Assembly: GCA_025350465.1 (NCBI GenBank) | Contig: JANXXU010000016.1 | Location: 62,001 to 126,000, forward strand | DNA length: 64,000 nucleotides | Direction of reading: 5' to 3' | From: Alphaproteobacteria bacterium | GTDB lineage: Bacteria; Pseudomonadota; Alphaproteobacteria; Micropepsales; Micropepsaceae | Shown here: positions 33,931 through 43,283 of the stretch, piece by piece | Position numbering within the stretch: the first letter of the stretch is position 1 | Layout of the letters: every line of letters starts with the position of its first letter | Position numbers and translations under genes: made by a program | Notes under the pieces: generated by a model | What the model was told of the DNA's origin: nothing | The model's input: the letters and a program-made list of their open reading frames with translations, nothing else | Databases searched by the model: none

Positions 33931-35256
33931 ATGGCACCGCCCATTCGCATCGTTTCGCCCGAGCTGACCGTGCCCGTGCTCGACGCGCCGCGCCTGAAGC
34001 CCATCGACGTGTCGAGCGGCTTGGAGTCCGTCGCCGGCGGTCTCGAAGATTTGGCGCGCGCCCACAAGATCACCGAGGTCAACGACGCCCAGATCGGCTT
34101 CACCAACGCTTTCCGCGATCTCGACGCGAGCGTGCGCCAGGCGCCGTGGGACGAGAAGCAGCCACTGTTCGATGAGCATGCGGCAGCGATCCGCCGGCAA
34201 TATCTCGATCCCGTCACCGGCAAGCAGCAGCGCCAAGCGCTCGAGCCCGAGTTCGAGCGCACCGTGGGCATCTATCAGGCGCATACGGCCCACGATGCCT
34301 TTAGGGCCGAGGCCGCGCACAACATCGCCGCCGCCGGCATCGCGACGGGCAAGATCGCGGCCCAAGTCGCCATCGCCCGCTCGCCGCAAGAGCGCGAGAT
34401 GCTGGTCGACCAGGCGACCGCGCTCAACCATCATTTGGCGATCGGCGGCTTCATCAACGAGGACCAGCGTCAACAAGCAAACCTGCAGTTCCTGAATCAG
34501 GCCGATGTCGCCTCGGTTCAGGCGGCACTCGACGATCCGAACCGCGATCCCTCTGCTCTGGCGCGCACGCTGATCCAGCGCAAGCAGTACTTTCATTTGG
34601 ACCGAGATCAGGTTTCGAACTTCGTCAAGCTCGCGCGCAACGAAGCGATCCGCCGCGACGGCCTGGTGGCGGCCAACACCAATGTCGATGCGGCCGTGCT
34701 CCAGCAGCAAGCGCCCAAGATCGTTGACGACAATGTTCTATCGCTGTTGACGACGGGCCGCCCGCTCGCCGGCGACAGCCTCGCCACCCTCGATCGTTTG
34801 CCGAAAGATCAGCAGGCGCAATATCGCGGCGCGATCGACGGCGCCGACACCATCTTCCGCACCGCCGGCGATCTGCGCCTGCAGTCCGATCAGCAGATGG
34901 CCAAGTCGCTGGAGCAGCTCAAACCCTTCGGTGACGCCGTCTACAACCAGGCCATCGCCTTCGCCAACAGGATCCTTGCCGACCGCACGCGCGATCCGGC
35001 GGCAGCCATCGGCACTATTCCAGCCGTGGTAAATGCTTGGAACTCCCACGACCAAAATCCGACGAGCGAGAATCTGCAGAGACTGTCCAGACAAGCCAAG
35101 CCGCCCAAACCGCCCTCGGCATTCCTGCAGACCGGCAACGCTCGTTGCCGAACCATCTTGCCGAGAGCGAAGCGCGCACCATTCTCAACGCTGCACCCGC
35201 TGATCAGCTCGCCGCCTATCGCAACCTCAAGGCGCGCTACGGCACGTACGCGCTGA
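33931..35256 (+). CDS. Module 1: virion-like N-terminal region (frame-broken)
   Basis: About 385 residues of the shared N-terminal region, then ~55 out-of-frame residues. Opens PPIRIVSPELTVPVLDAPRL and continues as long helices (e.g. RTVGIYQAHTAHDAFRAEAA, NRDPSALARTLIQRKQYFHL). It is near-identical to module 2 (39484) and clearly related to module 4 (47465). Position after a scaffold gene and fold character suggest a phage internal-virion or ejection protein. Comparison with module 2 shows one base lost between about 35072 and 35090 (16 instead of 17 bases between gagaatctgca and gccaagccgc), which moves the rest into the frame of 35037-36545. Confidence 0.72.
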   Translation: MAPPIRIVSPELTVPVLDAPRLKPIDVSSGLESVAGGLEDLARAHKITEVNDAQIGFTNAFRDLDASVRQAPWDEKQPLFDEHAAAIRRQYLDPVTGKQQRQALEPEFERTVGIYQAHTAHDAFRAEAAHNIAAAGIATGKIAAQVAIARSPQEREMLVDQATALNHHLAIGGFINEDQRQQANLQFLNQADVASVQAALDDPNRDPSALARTLIQRKQYFHLDRDQVSNFVKLARNEAIRRDGLVAANTNVDAAVLQQQAPKIVDDNVLSLLTTGRPLAGDSLATLDRLPKDQQAQYRGAIDGADTIFRTAGDLRLQSDQQMAKSLEQLKPFGDAVYNQAIAFANRILADRTRDPAAAIGTIPAVVNAWNSHDQNPTSENLQRLSRQAKPPKPPSAFLQTGNARCRTILPRAKRAPFSTLHPLISSPPIATSRRATARTR

Positions 35257-36545
35257 ACGTGCAGCAACAGCTTGATCCCTTCCTCTCGCCGCAATTGCGC
35301 CAAGCCGACGCGCAATCTTCTCCGCTCGTAGGCGAACTCATGTGGAAGCAAATTGTCGCCACCACACCTGCCAGCGATCTTATCCCCGATCCGAGCGCCG
35401 CAAACGTCAAGCTAGGCGCGCTGGACGCTCTTACGACGGAGCCCGGTTCGCATCAGGTTGCGGAGCTTGCCAATCCAAGCGTGATATCCGACGTGGTTGC
35501 GCAAGGAGGCCAGGTCCCCGCCGCTACACAGCCGCAGCAGCAATCCGTCGCGCAAGCGCCAGGCCAGCCGCCGGCCGCCAAGCCCGCCGCGTCCCACAGG
35601 TCGTCGCGGACCTACGATCAGCCGACGCAAGAGGATATTGATACCCTGCTACGCAATCCGCATTTGCGCAACGAATTCGAATATCGCTTCGGCCCGGCGG
35701 AAAATCCAAATTTTCACCTCACGCCGGACCAGCTTGCCAATCTGCCTGAACGTACGTGGGATCCGGCGACAATGCTGCGTCCGACCCGTGGAATTCCAAT
35801 TGCACCACCACGCGGCGGTGCGTTTACCGATGACGAAGGCAATCGTCTACCGAGCGACAGGTTGCCGACCGGCTCTTACGTATCGCCCGAACCCGGTGAG
35901 GGCAAGGTGCTACCGCTCGAAGGTTTTGTCGCAACTAAGGACGACAGGAGCCACCCGCCGCAGGAAAGCGCTTCCAATTATCCAAGTGAGGTCTTTGACC
36001 CCTACATGCTATATCGGACGGAAAAATCGGGCGCGCCGAGGATTCACACAGGTACCGATTTTGCGGCGCCTGTGGGCACGCCTGCTCACGCCGTTGCTGG
36101 TGGAGTAGTTTTCATCCAGCACGACTCTGGAAAAAAGAACAGCTTGGGCAACGTCGTCGGATTAAGGCATCCGGACGGTACGATGGCGCTTTACTGCCAC
36201 CTGCAGGGATTCAACGTGAAGCCGGGAGATATCGTTCAGCCAGGCGATCAGATTGGCACCGTCGGTTTGACCGGTAACGCCAAAACAAATCCAAAAGCCC
36301 CCCATCTCCACTTAGAAATTCTCGCGGAAGACAGATCGCGATCAAACGGCGGACTTGACTTGAGCGGCCATCGAAAAACTATCGACCCAATGGAGTGGCT
36401 AAAACGACCCATTCTGGGCCCTGTAGACCTCAGCGGCACACCCGCGCCGAACGCGACCGACCAAAGAATCGCGAGGGCAGGGTCGGGATTGTACCACGAA
36501 GATATCGACAGCTCTGTCCGTCGCTATGCCCCGGAGGCGCGCTGA
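35037..36545 (+). CDS. Module 1: C-terminal part with M23 peptidase domain
   Basis: From residue ~18 (SQAAQTALGIP) this continues the N-terminal region of module 1. After a Pro/Gln/Ala-rich linker comes a unique region and then an M23 metallopeptidase domain: HTGTDFAAPVGTPAHAVAGG holds the first His and Asp zinc ligands, LYCHLQGFNVKPGD is the usual loop, and APHLHLEI the HxH motif. All catalytic residues are present. M23 enzymes cut peptidoglycan cross-bridges. The exported protein encoded just downstream (36740-37321) is the likely immunity factor. Confidence 0.75.
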   Translation: MELPRPKSDERESAETVQTSQAAQTALGIPADRQRSLPNHLAESEARTILNAAPADQLAAYRNLKARYGTYALNVQQQLDPFLSPQLRQADAQSSPLVGELMWKQIVATTPASDLIPDPSAANVKLGALDALTTEPGSHQVAELANPSVISDVVAQGGQVPAATQPQQQSVAQAPGQPPAAKPAASHRSSRTYDQPTQEDIDTLLRNPHLRNEFEYRFGPAENPNFHLTPDQLANLPERTWDPATMLRPTRGIPIAPPRGGAFTDDEGNRLPSDRLPTGSYVSPEPGEGKVLPLEGFVATKDDRSHPPQESASNYPSEVFDPYMLYRTEKSGAPRIHTGTDFAAPVGTPAHAVAGGVVFIQHDSGKKNSLGNVVGLRHPDGTMALYCHLQGFNVKPGDIVQPGDQIGTVGLTGNAKTNPKAPHLHLEILAEDRSRSNGGLDLSGHRKTIDPMEWLKRPILGPVDLSGTPAPNATDQRIARAGSGLYHEDIDSSVRRYAPEAR

Positions 36546-36739
36546 AGCAAGCCGGCCCATCCCTGGTTCGAACTGGAAAGAACGTCGCTCAGCGATATCG
36601 TTCAGATGTCACAAAGCGTTCGTATCGTCGAGGTCGCGCAACCAACATTGTCCGAAAGGCGCTAGAATTGATCAGATAGGCGGTAAGGAGAGCGTTGGTA
36701 GTTATACAGTGAACTACGCGCGCAATGATCGGTGAGACC

Positions 36740-37321
36740 ATGAAGGTGCGTATACGGACGGTTGGATTGCTAGTTGTCGTCTTCGCCGTCCTGGGCGACA
36801 CCGTGCCGGTCATAGCCGGCAATCTCGTTTCGCTCACTGATTCACCGACCACCCAGTGCAATGGGCTGACAGAATATTGTCATGAGTGGAGAATCGAAGG
36901 TGTTCCTGGAATTCGAATCGTGAGCAGTGGTTATGAAGACGGCGGAGATGAAGAATTCGACAAACTCGGTGCGGAAGGGCTTTATACAAGAATCCTCACG
37001 TTTTCCATGTCACCAGAACCGCGCTACAACGGCGTTGTGGAGGAAACAGAAAAGATAAGGACAATTCCATTTCGCATGGGGCCGAAGGGGCTCGAGGTCT
37101 GGGCGACTTTTGATCACGATTTTACCTTTGACGGTGTGAACTGCTACCCGGCGTGGCAAAGGCGTATACCTGCTGTTCTCGCTTACCTGGGCGACAAACG
37201 GCCCAGAACTCTTGCGCTCCATTACCGTCTGATGTCACTAAGCGAGCTTGTACGTCAGGCGCACATTGCCGTGCCGGGCTCCAACGCTACGGTTCCTAAT
37301 TGCCGTGGCGAATGTTGCTGA
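36740..37321 (+). CDS. Candidate periplasmic immunity protein of module 1
   Basis: About 193 residues. Signal peptide (TVGLLVVVFAVLGDTVPVIAG), then a region with Cys pairs (TQCNGLTEYCHEW, VNCYPAW, PNCRGECC) that suggests disulfides and a periplasmic location. No family recognised. It follows the M23 module by ~195 bp in the same direction and has no relatives in the window. An immunity function is inferred from position and location only. Confidence 0.55.
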   Translation: MKVRIRTVGLLVVVFAVLGDTVPVIAGNLVSLTDSPTTQCNGLTEYCHEWRIEGVPGIRIVSSGYEDGGDEEFDKLGAEGLYTRILTFSMSPEPRYNGVVEETEKIRTIPFRMGPKGLEVWATFDHDFTFDGVNCYPAWQRRIPAVLAYLGDKRPRTLALHYRLMSLSELVRQAHIAVPGSNATVPNCRGECC

Positions 37322-37390
37322 ATACCCTCCGGCGTTTTCGGCGATCCTTGAGCCTTTCAGCCGGATAAGATCGCGAGTGCACTTGGTTAG

Positions 37391-37503
37391 CTCAAGCCGC
37401 TCGGCGACGGCACCCACGCCCAAGCACAAGAGTTGGCGAACGGCATGATGGCTGGCCGCGCCGGTGCCATCGGCAGCTTCATCGACGACAAGCAGCACCC
37501 GTG
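37391..37503 (+). pseudogene. Scrap of the shared N-terminal region
   Basis: Reads LKPLGDGTHAQAQELANGMM, matching LKPLGAGIHAQAQDLANRIM of module 2 (residues ~335-355). It then jumps to AIGSFIDDKQ, matching AIGGFINEDQ (residues ~173-182), and stops. It is a shuffled remnant that ends next to the breakpoint at which the orphan modules begin. Confidence 0.7.
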
Positions 37504-37575
37504 AGCACGCGAATGGCGTTCGCGTGGATGCGAAAATTGTCGCCACGCGAAAACGGTCGCCGCTATACTGCCGCC

Positions 37576-38121
37576 ATGCGCCAGGCGTTAAGACTTCACC
37601 CCGACTCGCGTTGCACGGCGGTGACGCATGTCGAAGTCGAAGTCGCGCGCCCACGCCCCGGCAATTTGCTGCTGCATTTCTTTGTGACCGGCCGGATCGG
37701 CGATCTGCGCCTGCCGGCAGTGACGGCGCCCGCGCGCGCCGATGAGCTTTGGCGCCACACCTGCTTTGAGGCATTCGTCCGTTCATCGCTCGGCGTTGCC
37801 TATTATGAGTTCAACTTTGCGCCCTCGCTACGTTGGGCGGCCTATCGCTTCGACGGTTACCGAAGCGGGATGAGCGCGGCGAGCGAACTCGGCGCGCCGC
37901 ATTTCGACGTGCAATCGATCGCCGAGACTTACGAATTGCAAGCCTCGCTCGCGCTGGATCCTCTGTTGAGCTTGCCGAGCGCCGCGCCCTGGCGTCTCGG
38001 TCTCTCGGCGGTGATCGAGGAAGCGAGCGGGCGCAAATCCTATTGGGCCTTGACCCATCCGCCGGGCAAGGCGGACTTTCATCATCCCGATTGCTTTGCG
38101 CTCGAACTTCCAGCAGCCTGA
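37576..38121 (+). CDS. DOMON-like domain protein
   Basis: About 181 residues. LWRHTCFEAFVRSS and YYEFNFAPSLRWAAYRFDGY are typical of DOMON-like beta-sandwich proteins that bind haem or sugars in related families. It is followed 5 bp later by the NamZ-like gene, so the two form an operon. This is ordinary chromosomal content lodged between modules 1 and 2. ATG 37576 gives the natural N-terminus; the frame is open further upstream. Confidence 0.7.
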   Translation: MRQALRLHPDSRCTAVTHVEVEVARPRPGNLLLHFFVTGRIGDLRLPAVTAPARADELWRHTCFEAFVRSSLGVAYYEFNFAPSLRWAAYRFDGYRSGMSAASELGAPHFDVQSIAETYELQASLALDPLLSLPSAAPWRLGLSAVIEEASGRKSYWALTHPPGKADFHHPDCFALELPAA

Positions 38122-38126
38122 CTCAC

Positions 38127-39329
38127 ATGCAATTTGGCATCGATCGACTCCTCGCTGAGCCCGCGTTGCGCGCTCCGCTCAAAGGCCGGCGCGTCGCCTT
38201 GCTGGCACACCCCGCTTCCGTGACGCGGGACCTGATGCATTCGCTCGATGCGTTGGCCGCCTGCGATGACATCACGCTCGCCGCCGCCTTCGGTCCCCAG
38301 CATGGGTTGCGCGGCGACAAGCAAGACAACATGGTCGAGACGCCCGACTTCAACGATCCCGTGCACGGCATGCCGGTGTTCAGTTTGTACGGGCAGGTGC
38401 GCAAGCCGACCGACGCGATGATGGGGACGTTCGATGTTCTCCTCGTCGATCTCCAGGATTTGGGTTGCCGCATCTATACGTTCATCACGACGCTGCGCTA
38501 CGTGCTCGAGGCGGCGGTGAAACACCGCAAGGCCGTGTGGGTGTTGGATCGCCCCAATCCCGTCGGCCGCCCCGTCGAAGGCTTGCGGCTGATGCACGGT
38601 TGGGAAAGTTTTGTGGGCGCGGGCCCCTTGCCGATGCGTCACGGCCTGACGCTCGGCGAGTTGGGATCGTGGTTCATCAAGACGCTCAAGCTCGATGTCG
38701 AGTATCGCCTCGTCGAGATGCAAGACTGGCAGAGCGATGCAGGCCCCGGACACGGTTGGCCGCTCGGCACCCGCATTTGGATCAATCCAAGTCCCAACGC
38801 GCCGAATTTATGGATGGCGCGCGCCTATGCCGGCACCGTGATGCTCGAGGGCACGACGCTGTCGGAAGGCCGCGGCACCACGCGCCCGCTCGAATTGTTC
38901 GGTGCACCCGACATCGATGCGCTGCATGTCCTGAAGGAAATGCACGCTCTCGCGCCGCAATGGCTCAAGGGCTGCACCTTGCGCGATTGCTGGTTCGAGC
39001 CGACGTTTCACAAACACGTCGGCAAACTATGCAACGGCGTGCAGATTCACAGCGAAGGCCCGAGCTACGATCACCACGCCTTCAAGCCGTGGCGCATCCA
39101 AGCGCTCGCCTTCAAAGCGATCCGCCGATTGTATCCGGATTATCCGTTATGGCGCGATTTCGCCTACGAATACGAGCACGGCAAACTTGCCATCGACGTC
39201 ATCAACGGCTCACCGGCTTTGCGCGAATGGGTCGACGACAAAGCCGCGACCCCGCAAGATCTCGACGCGCTGACGCTACCCGACGAGCAAGCTTGGACAA
39301 GCGAGCGCCAAGCGTACTTGCGCTACTGA
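38127..39329 (+). CDS. namZ: Exo-beta-N-acetylmuramidase NamZ-like (DUF1343)
   Basis: 400 residues. The DUF1343 pattern is clear: VALLAHPASVTRDL near residue 25, AFGPQHGLRGDKQD near 55, LLVDLQDLGCRIYTFITTL near 108, LDRPNPVGRPVEG near 144 and VMLEGTTLSEGRGTTRPLELFG near 235. NamZ removes terminal MurNAc from peptidoglycan fragments in cell-wall recycling. No signal peptide is obvious, so cytoplasmic recycling is likely here. Co-transcribed with the DOMON-like gene. Confidence 0.88.
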   Translation: MQFGIDRLLAEPALRAPLKGRRVALLAHPASVTRDLMHSLDALAACDDITLAAAFGPQHGLRGDKQDNMVETPDFNDPVHGMPVFSLYGQVRKPTDAMMGTFDVLLVDLQDLGCRIYTFITTLRYVLEAAVKHRKAVWVLDRPNPVGRPVEGLRLMHGWESFVGAGPLPMRHGLTLGELGSWFIKTLKLDVEYRLVEMQDWQSDAGPGHGWPLGTRIWINPSPNAPNLWMARAYAGTVMLEGTTLSEGRGTTRPLELFGAPDIDALHVLKEMHALAPQWLKGCTLRDCWFEPTFHKHVGKLCNGVQIHSEGPSYDHHAFKPWRIQALAFKAIRRLYPDYPLWRDFAYEYEHGKLAIDVINGSPALREWVDDKAATPQDLDALTLPDEQAWTSERQAYLRY

Positions 39330-39404
39330 AGTACTGAACATCGGCGGCCGCGAGGCCGCTTGTCGTCGGCGCGCGTCCGCTCGCTTGCCGCCGCAAGAAC
39401 CCCC

Positions 39405-39483
39405 ATCCGTTTCGAGCAGCAATTGCCGGGCGCTTAAAGCGCGCCGTCGTCGCTGTCGTCGCAGATATCATGAGGCCTGAACC
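39405..39483. repeat. Duplicated leader of module 2
   Basis: Diverged copy of 33855-33930. It includes a stranded piece of the scaffold gene's last codons (ttcgagcagcaattgccggg) and the cgccgtcgtcgc leader, then the start of module 2. It shows that module 2 arose by duplication of a segment that began inside the scaffold gene. Confidence 0.75.
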
Positions 39484-41994
39484 ATGTCCCCACCCATTCG
39501 CATCGTCTCGCCCGAACTGACGGTGCCGGTGCTCGATGCGCCGCGCCTGAAGCCCATCGACGTGTCGAGCGGTTTGGAGTCGGTCGCTGGCGGTCTCGAA
39601 GATTTGGCGCGTGCGCACAAGATCACCGAGGTCAACGACGCCCAGATCGGCTTCACCAATGCTTTCCGCGATCTCGACGCGAGCGTGCGCCAGGCGCCGT
39701 GGGACGAGAAGCAGCCACTGTTCGATGAGCATGCGGCCACGATCCGCCGGCAATATCTCGATCCCGTTACCGGCCGTCAGCAGCGCCAAGCACTTGAGCC
39801 CGAATTCGATCGCACCGTCGGCATCTATCAAGCCCATACCGCACACGACGCCTTTAGGGCCGAGGCCGCGCACAACATCGCCGCCGCCGGCATCGCGACG
39901 GGGAAGATCGCCGCTCAAGTCGCCATCGCGCGCTCACCGCAGGAGCGCGAGATGCTGGTCGGCCAAGCGACCGCGCTCAATGATCACCTGGCGATCGGCG
40001 GCTTCATCAACGAAGACCAACGCCAACAAGCGAACCAGCAGTTCCTGAACCAGGCCGATGTCGCCTCGGTTCAGGCGGCCCTCGACGATCCGAACCGCGA
40101 TCCCTCTGCTCTGGCGCGCACGCTGATGCAGCGCAAGCAGTACTTTCATTTGGACCGGGATCAGGTTTCGAACTTCGCCAAGCTCGCGCGCAACGAAGCG
40201 ATCCGCCGCGACGGTCTGGCGGCGGCCAACGCCAATGTCGACGCAGCAGCGCTCCAGCAGCAAGCGCCCAAGATCGTTCACGACAATGTTCTATCGCTGT
40301 TGACGACGGGCCGCCCGGTCGCCGACGGCAGCCTCGCCGCACTCGATCGCCTGCCGAGCGATCAACAGCCGAAATATCGCGATGCGATCGACGGCGCGAG
40401 CCAGATCTTCGGCAAGATCGGCGACATGCGCACGCTGCCGCCGGACAAAATCGCCAGCGCGCTCGATCAGCTCAAGCCGCTCGGCGCCGGCATTCACGCC
40501 CAAGCGCAGGATCTAGCGAACCGCATCATGGCCGACCGCGCGAGCGATCCAGCGCGCGCCATGCGCGAGTCCGTTCCGACCGTCGCCGATGCTTGGGCCG
40601 CCTACGAAGCGAACGCCGCGCCCGAGAATCTGCAAGCGGCAGCGAAGCTGAGCCAAGCCGCGCAAACCGCGCTCGGCATTCCGTCGGGCCAGCAACGCGT
40701 ATTGCCGAACGATCTTGCCGAAAGCGAGGCTCGCACCATCCTTAGCACCGCGCCCGCCGATCAGCTCACGGCGTTGCGCGATCTCAAGTCCCGTTACGGC
40801 ACGTACGCACCGAACGTGCTGCCGCAGGTAAATCCCCTCCTCTCGCCGCAATTGCGCCAAGCCGCCGCGCAATCCTCGTCGCTCGCGGGCGATCTCGTCT
40901 GGCGCCGCGCCGTCGCCGAAGCGGGCGCGAACGGTCCGGTGCCGGATGTAGAACAGCTGCGCAGCGCAACATTCCAGCTTGCTGCCAATCAACCGCTCGA
41001 CGCGCAAAGCGGCGCGGCGAATGGCACCACGCCGACGCCCGACTTAAATCAAGTAGCGACAAACGGTACGACCGACGCGTCGTCGCCTGACTCCGCGACG
41101 ACGGTGCAAGCAGTGGCAGCACTTGGCGCTCAGCCGCAATCGGCGCCCACCGCTCCGCCTCCTCAATCTCCGGGAAATCTAGCCCAGCCTCCTGCGACGC
41201 CGCAGCCGAAATACAATGAGGTCGCACCGTCGCAAGTGCCTCAAAATCCAAACATCATTCCGCCCGCATCGGGCGACGCGCCGTGGAAGCTTACTCCGAG
41301 GAAAAACATACTCGTTCCGGCTGATCATCTCGATCCTGGGCTGCGCGCATATCTCGACAGTCTCGATTGGTCGAATCCGACCGATGACTTAATTCGAGGG
41401 CCCCATACGCCGCACGGGGGTGGCGGCTTCTATGACTTGCGGGCAGGCAAAAATCACACTCATTGGTATCATGGTTCGCTTGACATCATGTCGATCCAAG
41501 GGACAGTCGATTCCAAGGGGCACGAATTGACCCAGGGACGAGAAGTTACCTCTCCGGTCACAGGGACGTACGTCGGAAACGGTAGCGTTCCTGATGAGGG
41601 GCACTACATCGAACTCGATTTAGGGCGCAGCGTACATATTCGGGTTTTTCACGTAAATTTGGCGAATGCACCCTTCTCCGATAAACAGCCACCGCACGAT
41701 GTTTTGCTGCGACAGGGAGACATCGTTCGCTCCGGCGAAACAATCGGCACCCAAGAGTATTTTGGCGGCACTCTCGCAGGCACGCCTATTCACGCCCACG
41801 TCCAAATCATGCTCGAAACGTCCCCCCGCTCAGGACGCTATTTCCTAATCGATCCGTCCCTCTTCATTCACAACCCGCAGGGCTTTTGGCACCAGGGTAG
41901 CTTCGGCGCGCCCGCGCCAACGCCGGAGATCGTCGAGCCAGGCAATGGACCGCCGGGGCAACCGTGGTACACGGGAAACTTGCTGCCGCACTGA
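39484..41994 (+). CDS. Module 2: virion-like protein with M23-like C-terminal domain
   Basis: 836 residues, the only module intact from start to tip. Residues ~1-500 are the shared helical N-terminal region, ~510-600 a Pro/Gln/Ala-rich linker, and ~655-800 an M23-like domain: HWYHGSLDIMS (His...Asp), VTSPVTGTYVGNG, LLRQGDIVRSGETIGTQ and IHAHVQIML (HxH). The shared region probably mediates packaging or delivery, while the tip attacks peptidoglycan. The tip is only distantly like that of module 1. The exported protein at 42153 follows. Confidence 0.78.
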   Translation: MSPPIRIVSPELTVPVLDAPRLKPIDVSSGLESVAGGLEDLARAHKITEVNDAQIGFTNAFRDLDASVRQAPWDEKQPLFDEHAATIRRQYLDPVTGRQQRQALEPEFDRTVGIYQAHTAHDAFRAEAAHNIAAAGIATGKIAAQVAIARSPQEREMLVGQATALNDHLAIGGFINEDQRQQANQQFLNQADVASVQAALDDPNRDPSALARTLMQRKQYFHLDRDQVSNFAKLARNEAIRRDGLAAANANVDAAALQQQAPKIVHDNVLSLLTTGRPVADGSLAALDRLPSDQQPKYRDAIDGASQIFGKIGDMRTLPPDKIASALDQLKPLGAGIHAQAQDLANRIMADRASDPARAMRESVPTVADAWAAYEANAAPENLQAAAKLSQAAQTALGIPSGQQRVLPNDLAESEARTILSTAPADQLTALRDLKSRYGTYAPNVLPQVNPLLSPQLRQAAAQSSSLAGDLVWRRAVAEAGANGPVPDVEQLRSATFQLAANQPLDAQSGAANGTTPTPDLNQVATNGTTDASSPDSATTVQAVAALGAQPQSAPTAPPPQSPGNLAQPPATPQPKYNEVAPSQVPQNPNIIPPASGDAPWKLTPRKNILVPADHLDPGLRAYLDSLDWSNPTDDLIRGPHTPHGGGGFYDLRAGKNHTHWYHGSLDIMSIQGTVDSKGHELTQGREVTSPVTGTYVGNGSVPDEGHYIELDLGRSVHIRVFHVNLANAPFSDKQPPHDVLLRQGDIVRSGETIGTQEYFGGTLAGTPIHAHVQIMLETSPRSGRYFLIDPSLFIHNPQGFWHQGSFGAPAPTPEIVEPGNGPPGQPWYTGNLLPH

Positions 41995-42152
41995 TGTTAT
42001 TCGACGCCAGAAAATCCAACGTCACCTAGATTCGGTTGGGGCGGCGTTAGCTGCGCCAGCGGATAATCGGCGAGCGAACCGTCTTCGGGATCAATTAAGA
42101 CTGTAGCGCCGAACACATTGTTAGGCGCCCAATACAAATATACCCTGCGGGT

Positions 42153-42752
42153 ATGATCGCGAACCAACATATCTCATTGTGCCTTGCCTCCGTTTGTTTG
42201 TGCGTCAACTCAGCAATCGCTGGAGAACGGCCAGGGCATGCCCCAGCGGATACGTTTAGACAACCATACGGCGCATTCAACACTGATGGCGGCTCACAGT
42301 ACACGCCAGAATTTCGGAAACTCGCAGCAGAGGGATTATCGCAGATTGCGCGTGGCGACCTAGAGGCGGGGGTCGCGACCCTGATCAGGGCGTCGAAGAT
42401 CCGCCTTGAAGTGAATTTCGAGCTTTGGGACGAGATTGCTCAAGCGAAATGCCACGAAGGCGATTACGTCGCCGGGCGATCGTTGCTCAAGGAGTATCGC
42501 TGTGCTGTCAAAATGACCGTGAACGAAGTGGCTTGCTACTACGGCGACAGGAATTGGGTGCCGAATTCCGATCTGACGCCGTTATGCTTTCGCATGGCGT
42601 GCGGTGATGGCTGGGAGCCGAGCGGTTTTCGGCTTGGCGGTCAGTCTGAGGGCGACGCCCCTTACCACGACGATGGCACGAGGGAACTGCGGCGCGTCGA
42701 CAAGCTGATCGAAGCGTGCCACGCGCCGGACGCGCCCAAGACGCATAAGTAG
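42153..42752 (+). CDS. Candidate periplasmic immunity protein of module 2
   Basis: 199 residues: signal peptide (ISLCLASVCLCVNSAIAG), then helical hairpins of TPR character (GLSQIARGDLEAGVATLIRA, ELWDEIAQAKCHEGDYVAG) and several Cys. It lies ~160 bp after the M23 module. Its last ~80 bases and downstream region are duplicated at 44550-44672. Family unknown; immunity role inferred from context. Confidence 0.55.
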   Translation: MIANQHISLCLASVCLCVNSAIAGERPGHAPADTFRQPYGAFNTDGGSQYTPEFRKLAAEGLSQIARGDLEAGVATLIRASKIRLEVNFELWDEIAQAKCHEGDYVAGRSLLKEYRCAVKMTVNEVACYYGDRNWVPNSDLTPLCFRMACGDGWEPSGFRLGGQSEGDAPYHDDGTRELRRVDKLIEACHAPDAPKTHK

Positions 42753-42784
42753 CGTCTAATTGCTGAACTAAAGTCCGCGCCGAC

Positions 42785-43220
42785 AAGCAAACCTGCAGTT
42801 CCTGTTCGCCATCAGGGCATCGATTATGTCGGGCAGCTAGGCGAACCCGCCGTTGCCGCCGCCGACGGTGTAGCCGTATCGGTTGGCCAAGCCACCGGCT
42901 ATGGCAACTACGTTGCGATTCAACACCTTGACGGTTCAATGACGTTGTATGGCCATCTAGATCAGGCGCATGTTCACCTCGGCGATGTGGTGAAAGGTAA
43001 CCAAGTCATTGGTACGGCCGGCCTGAGCGGAAACGCCAAGGGTCATGGCCCGCAAGTACATTTCGAGGTTTGGAATAGGGCGTATATGGCGGCCGGGTCA
43101 AAGTCGGGCGCTTTGGATTTCAACGAGGGTCACAAAAATCTCGTCGATCCTTACGATTGGCTTCAGCAATCAATGCGCCCACCGGAGCCAAGGCCGAAGC
43201 CAACATTTAGTCAGCCGTAA
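42785..43220 (+). pseudogene. Orphan module 3: M23-like C-terminal domain
   Basis: Starts at the shared breakpoint aagcaaacctgcagttcctg, then at 42804 enters an M23-like domain in another frame: RHQGIDYVGQLGEPAVAAADG, TLYGHLDQAHVHLGDVV, GTAGLSGNAKGHG and PQVHFEV. The first His of the HxH motif is Gln, so the catalytic acid/base is missing while the zinc ligands remain. No start codon or N-terminal region is attached, so it looks silent. The following gene (43284) is its probable immunity partner. Confidence 0.72.
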
Positions 43221-43283
43221 TCTCGCCGATAACTTCAAGAAGGTCGATTGCCAAGGCGTTCCGAAGCGAAATATGATGTAGAT

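Noticed and set aside
33426-34710. Long leftward frames opposite the scaffold and module 1
   Set aside because: They mirror the high-GC carrier genes and recur opposite every copy of the shared region, as shadows must.
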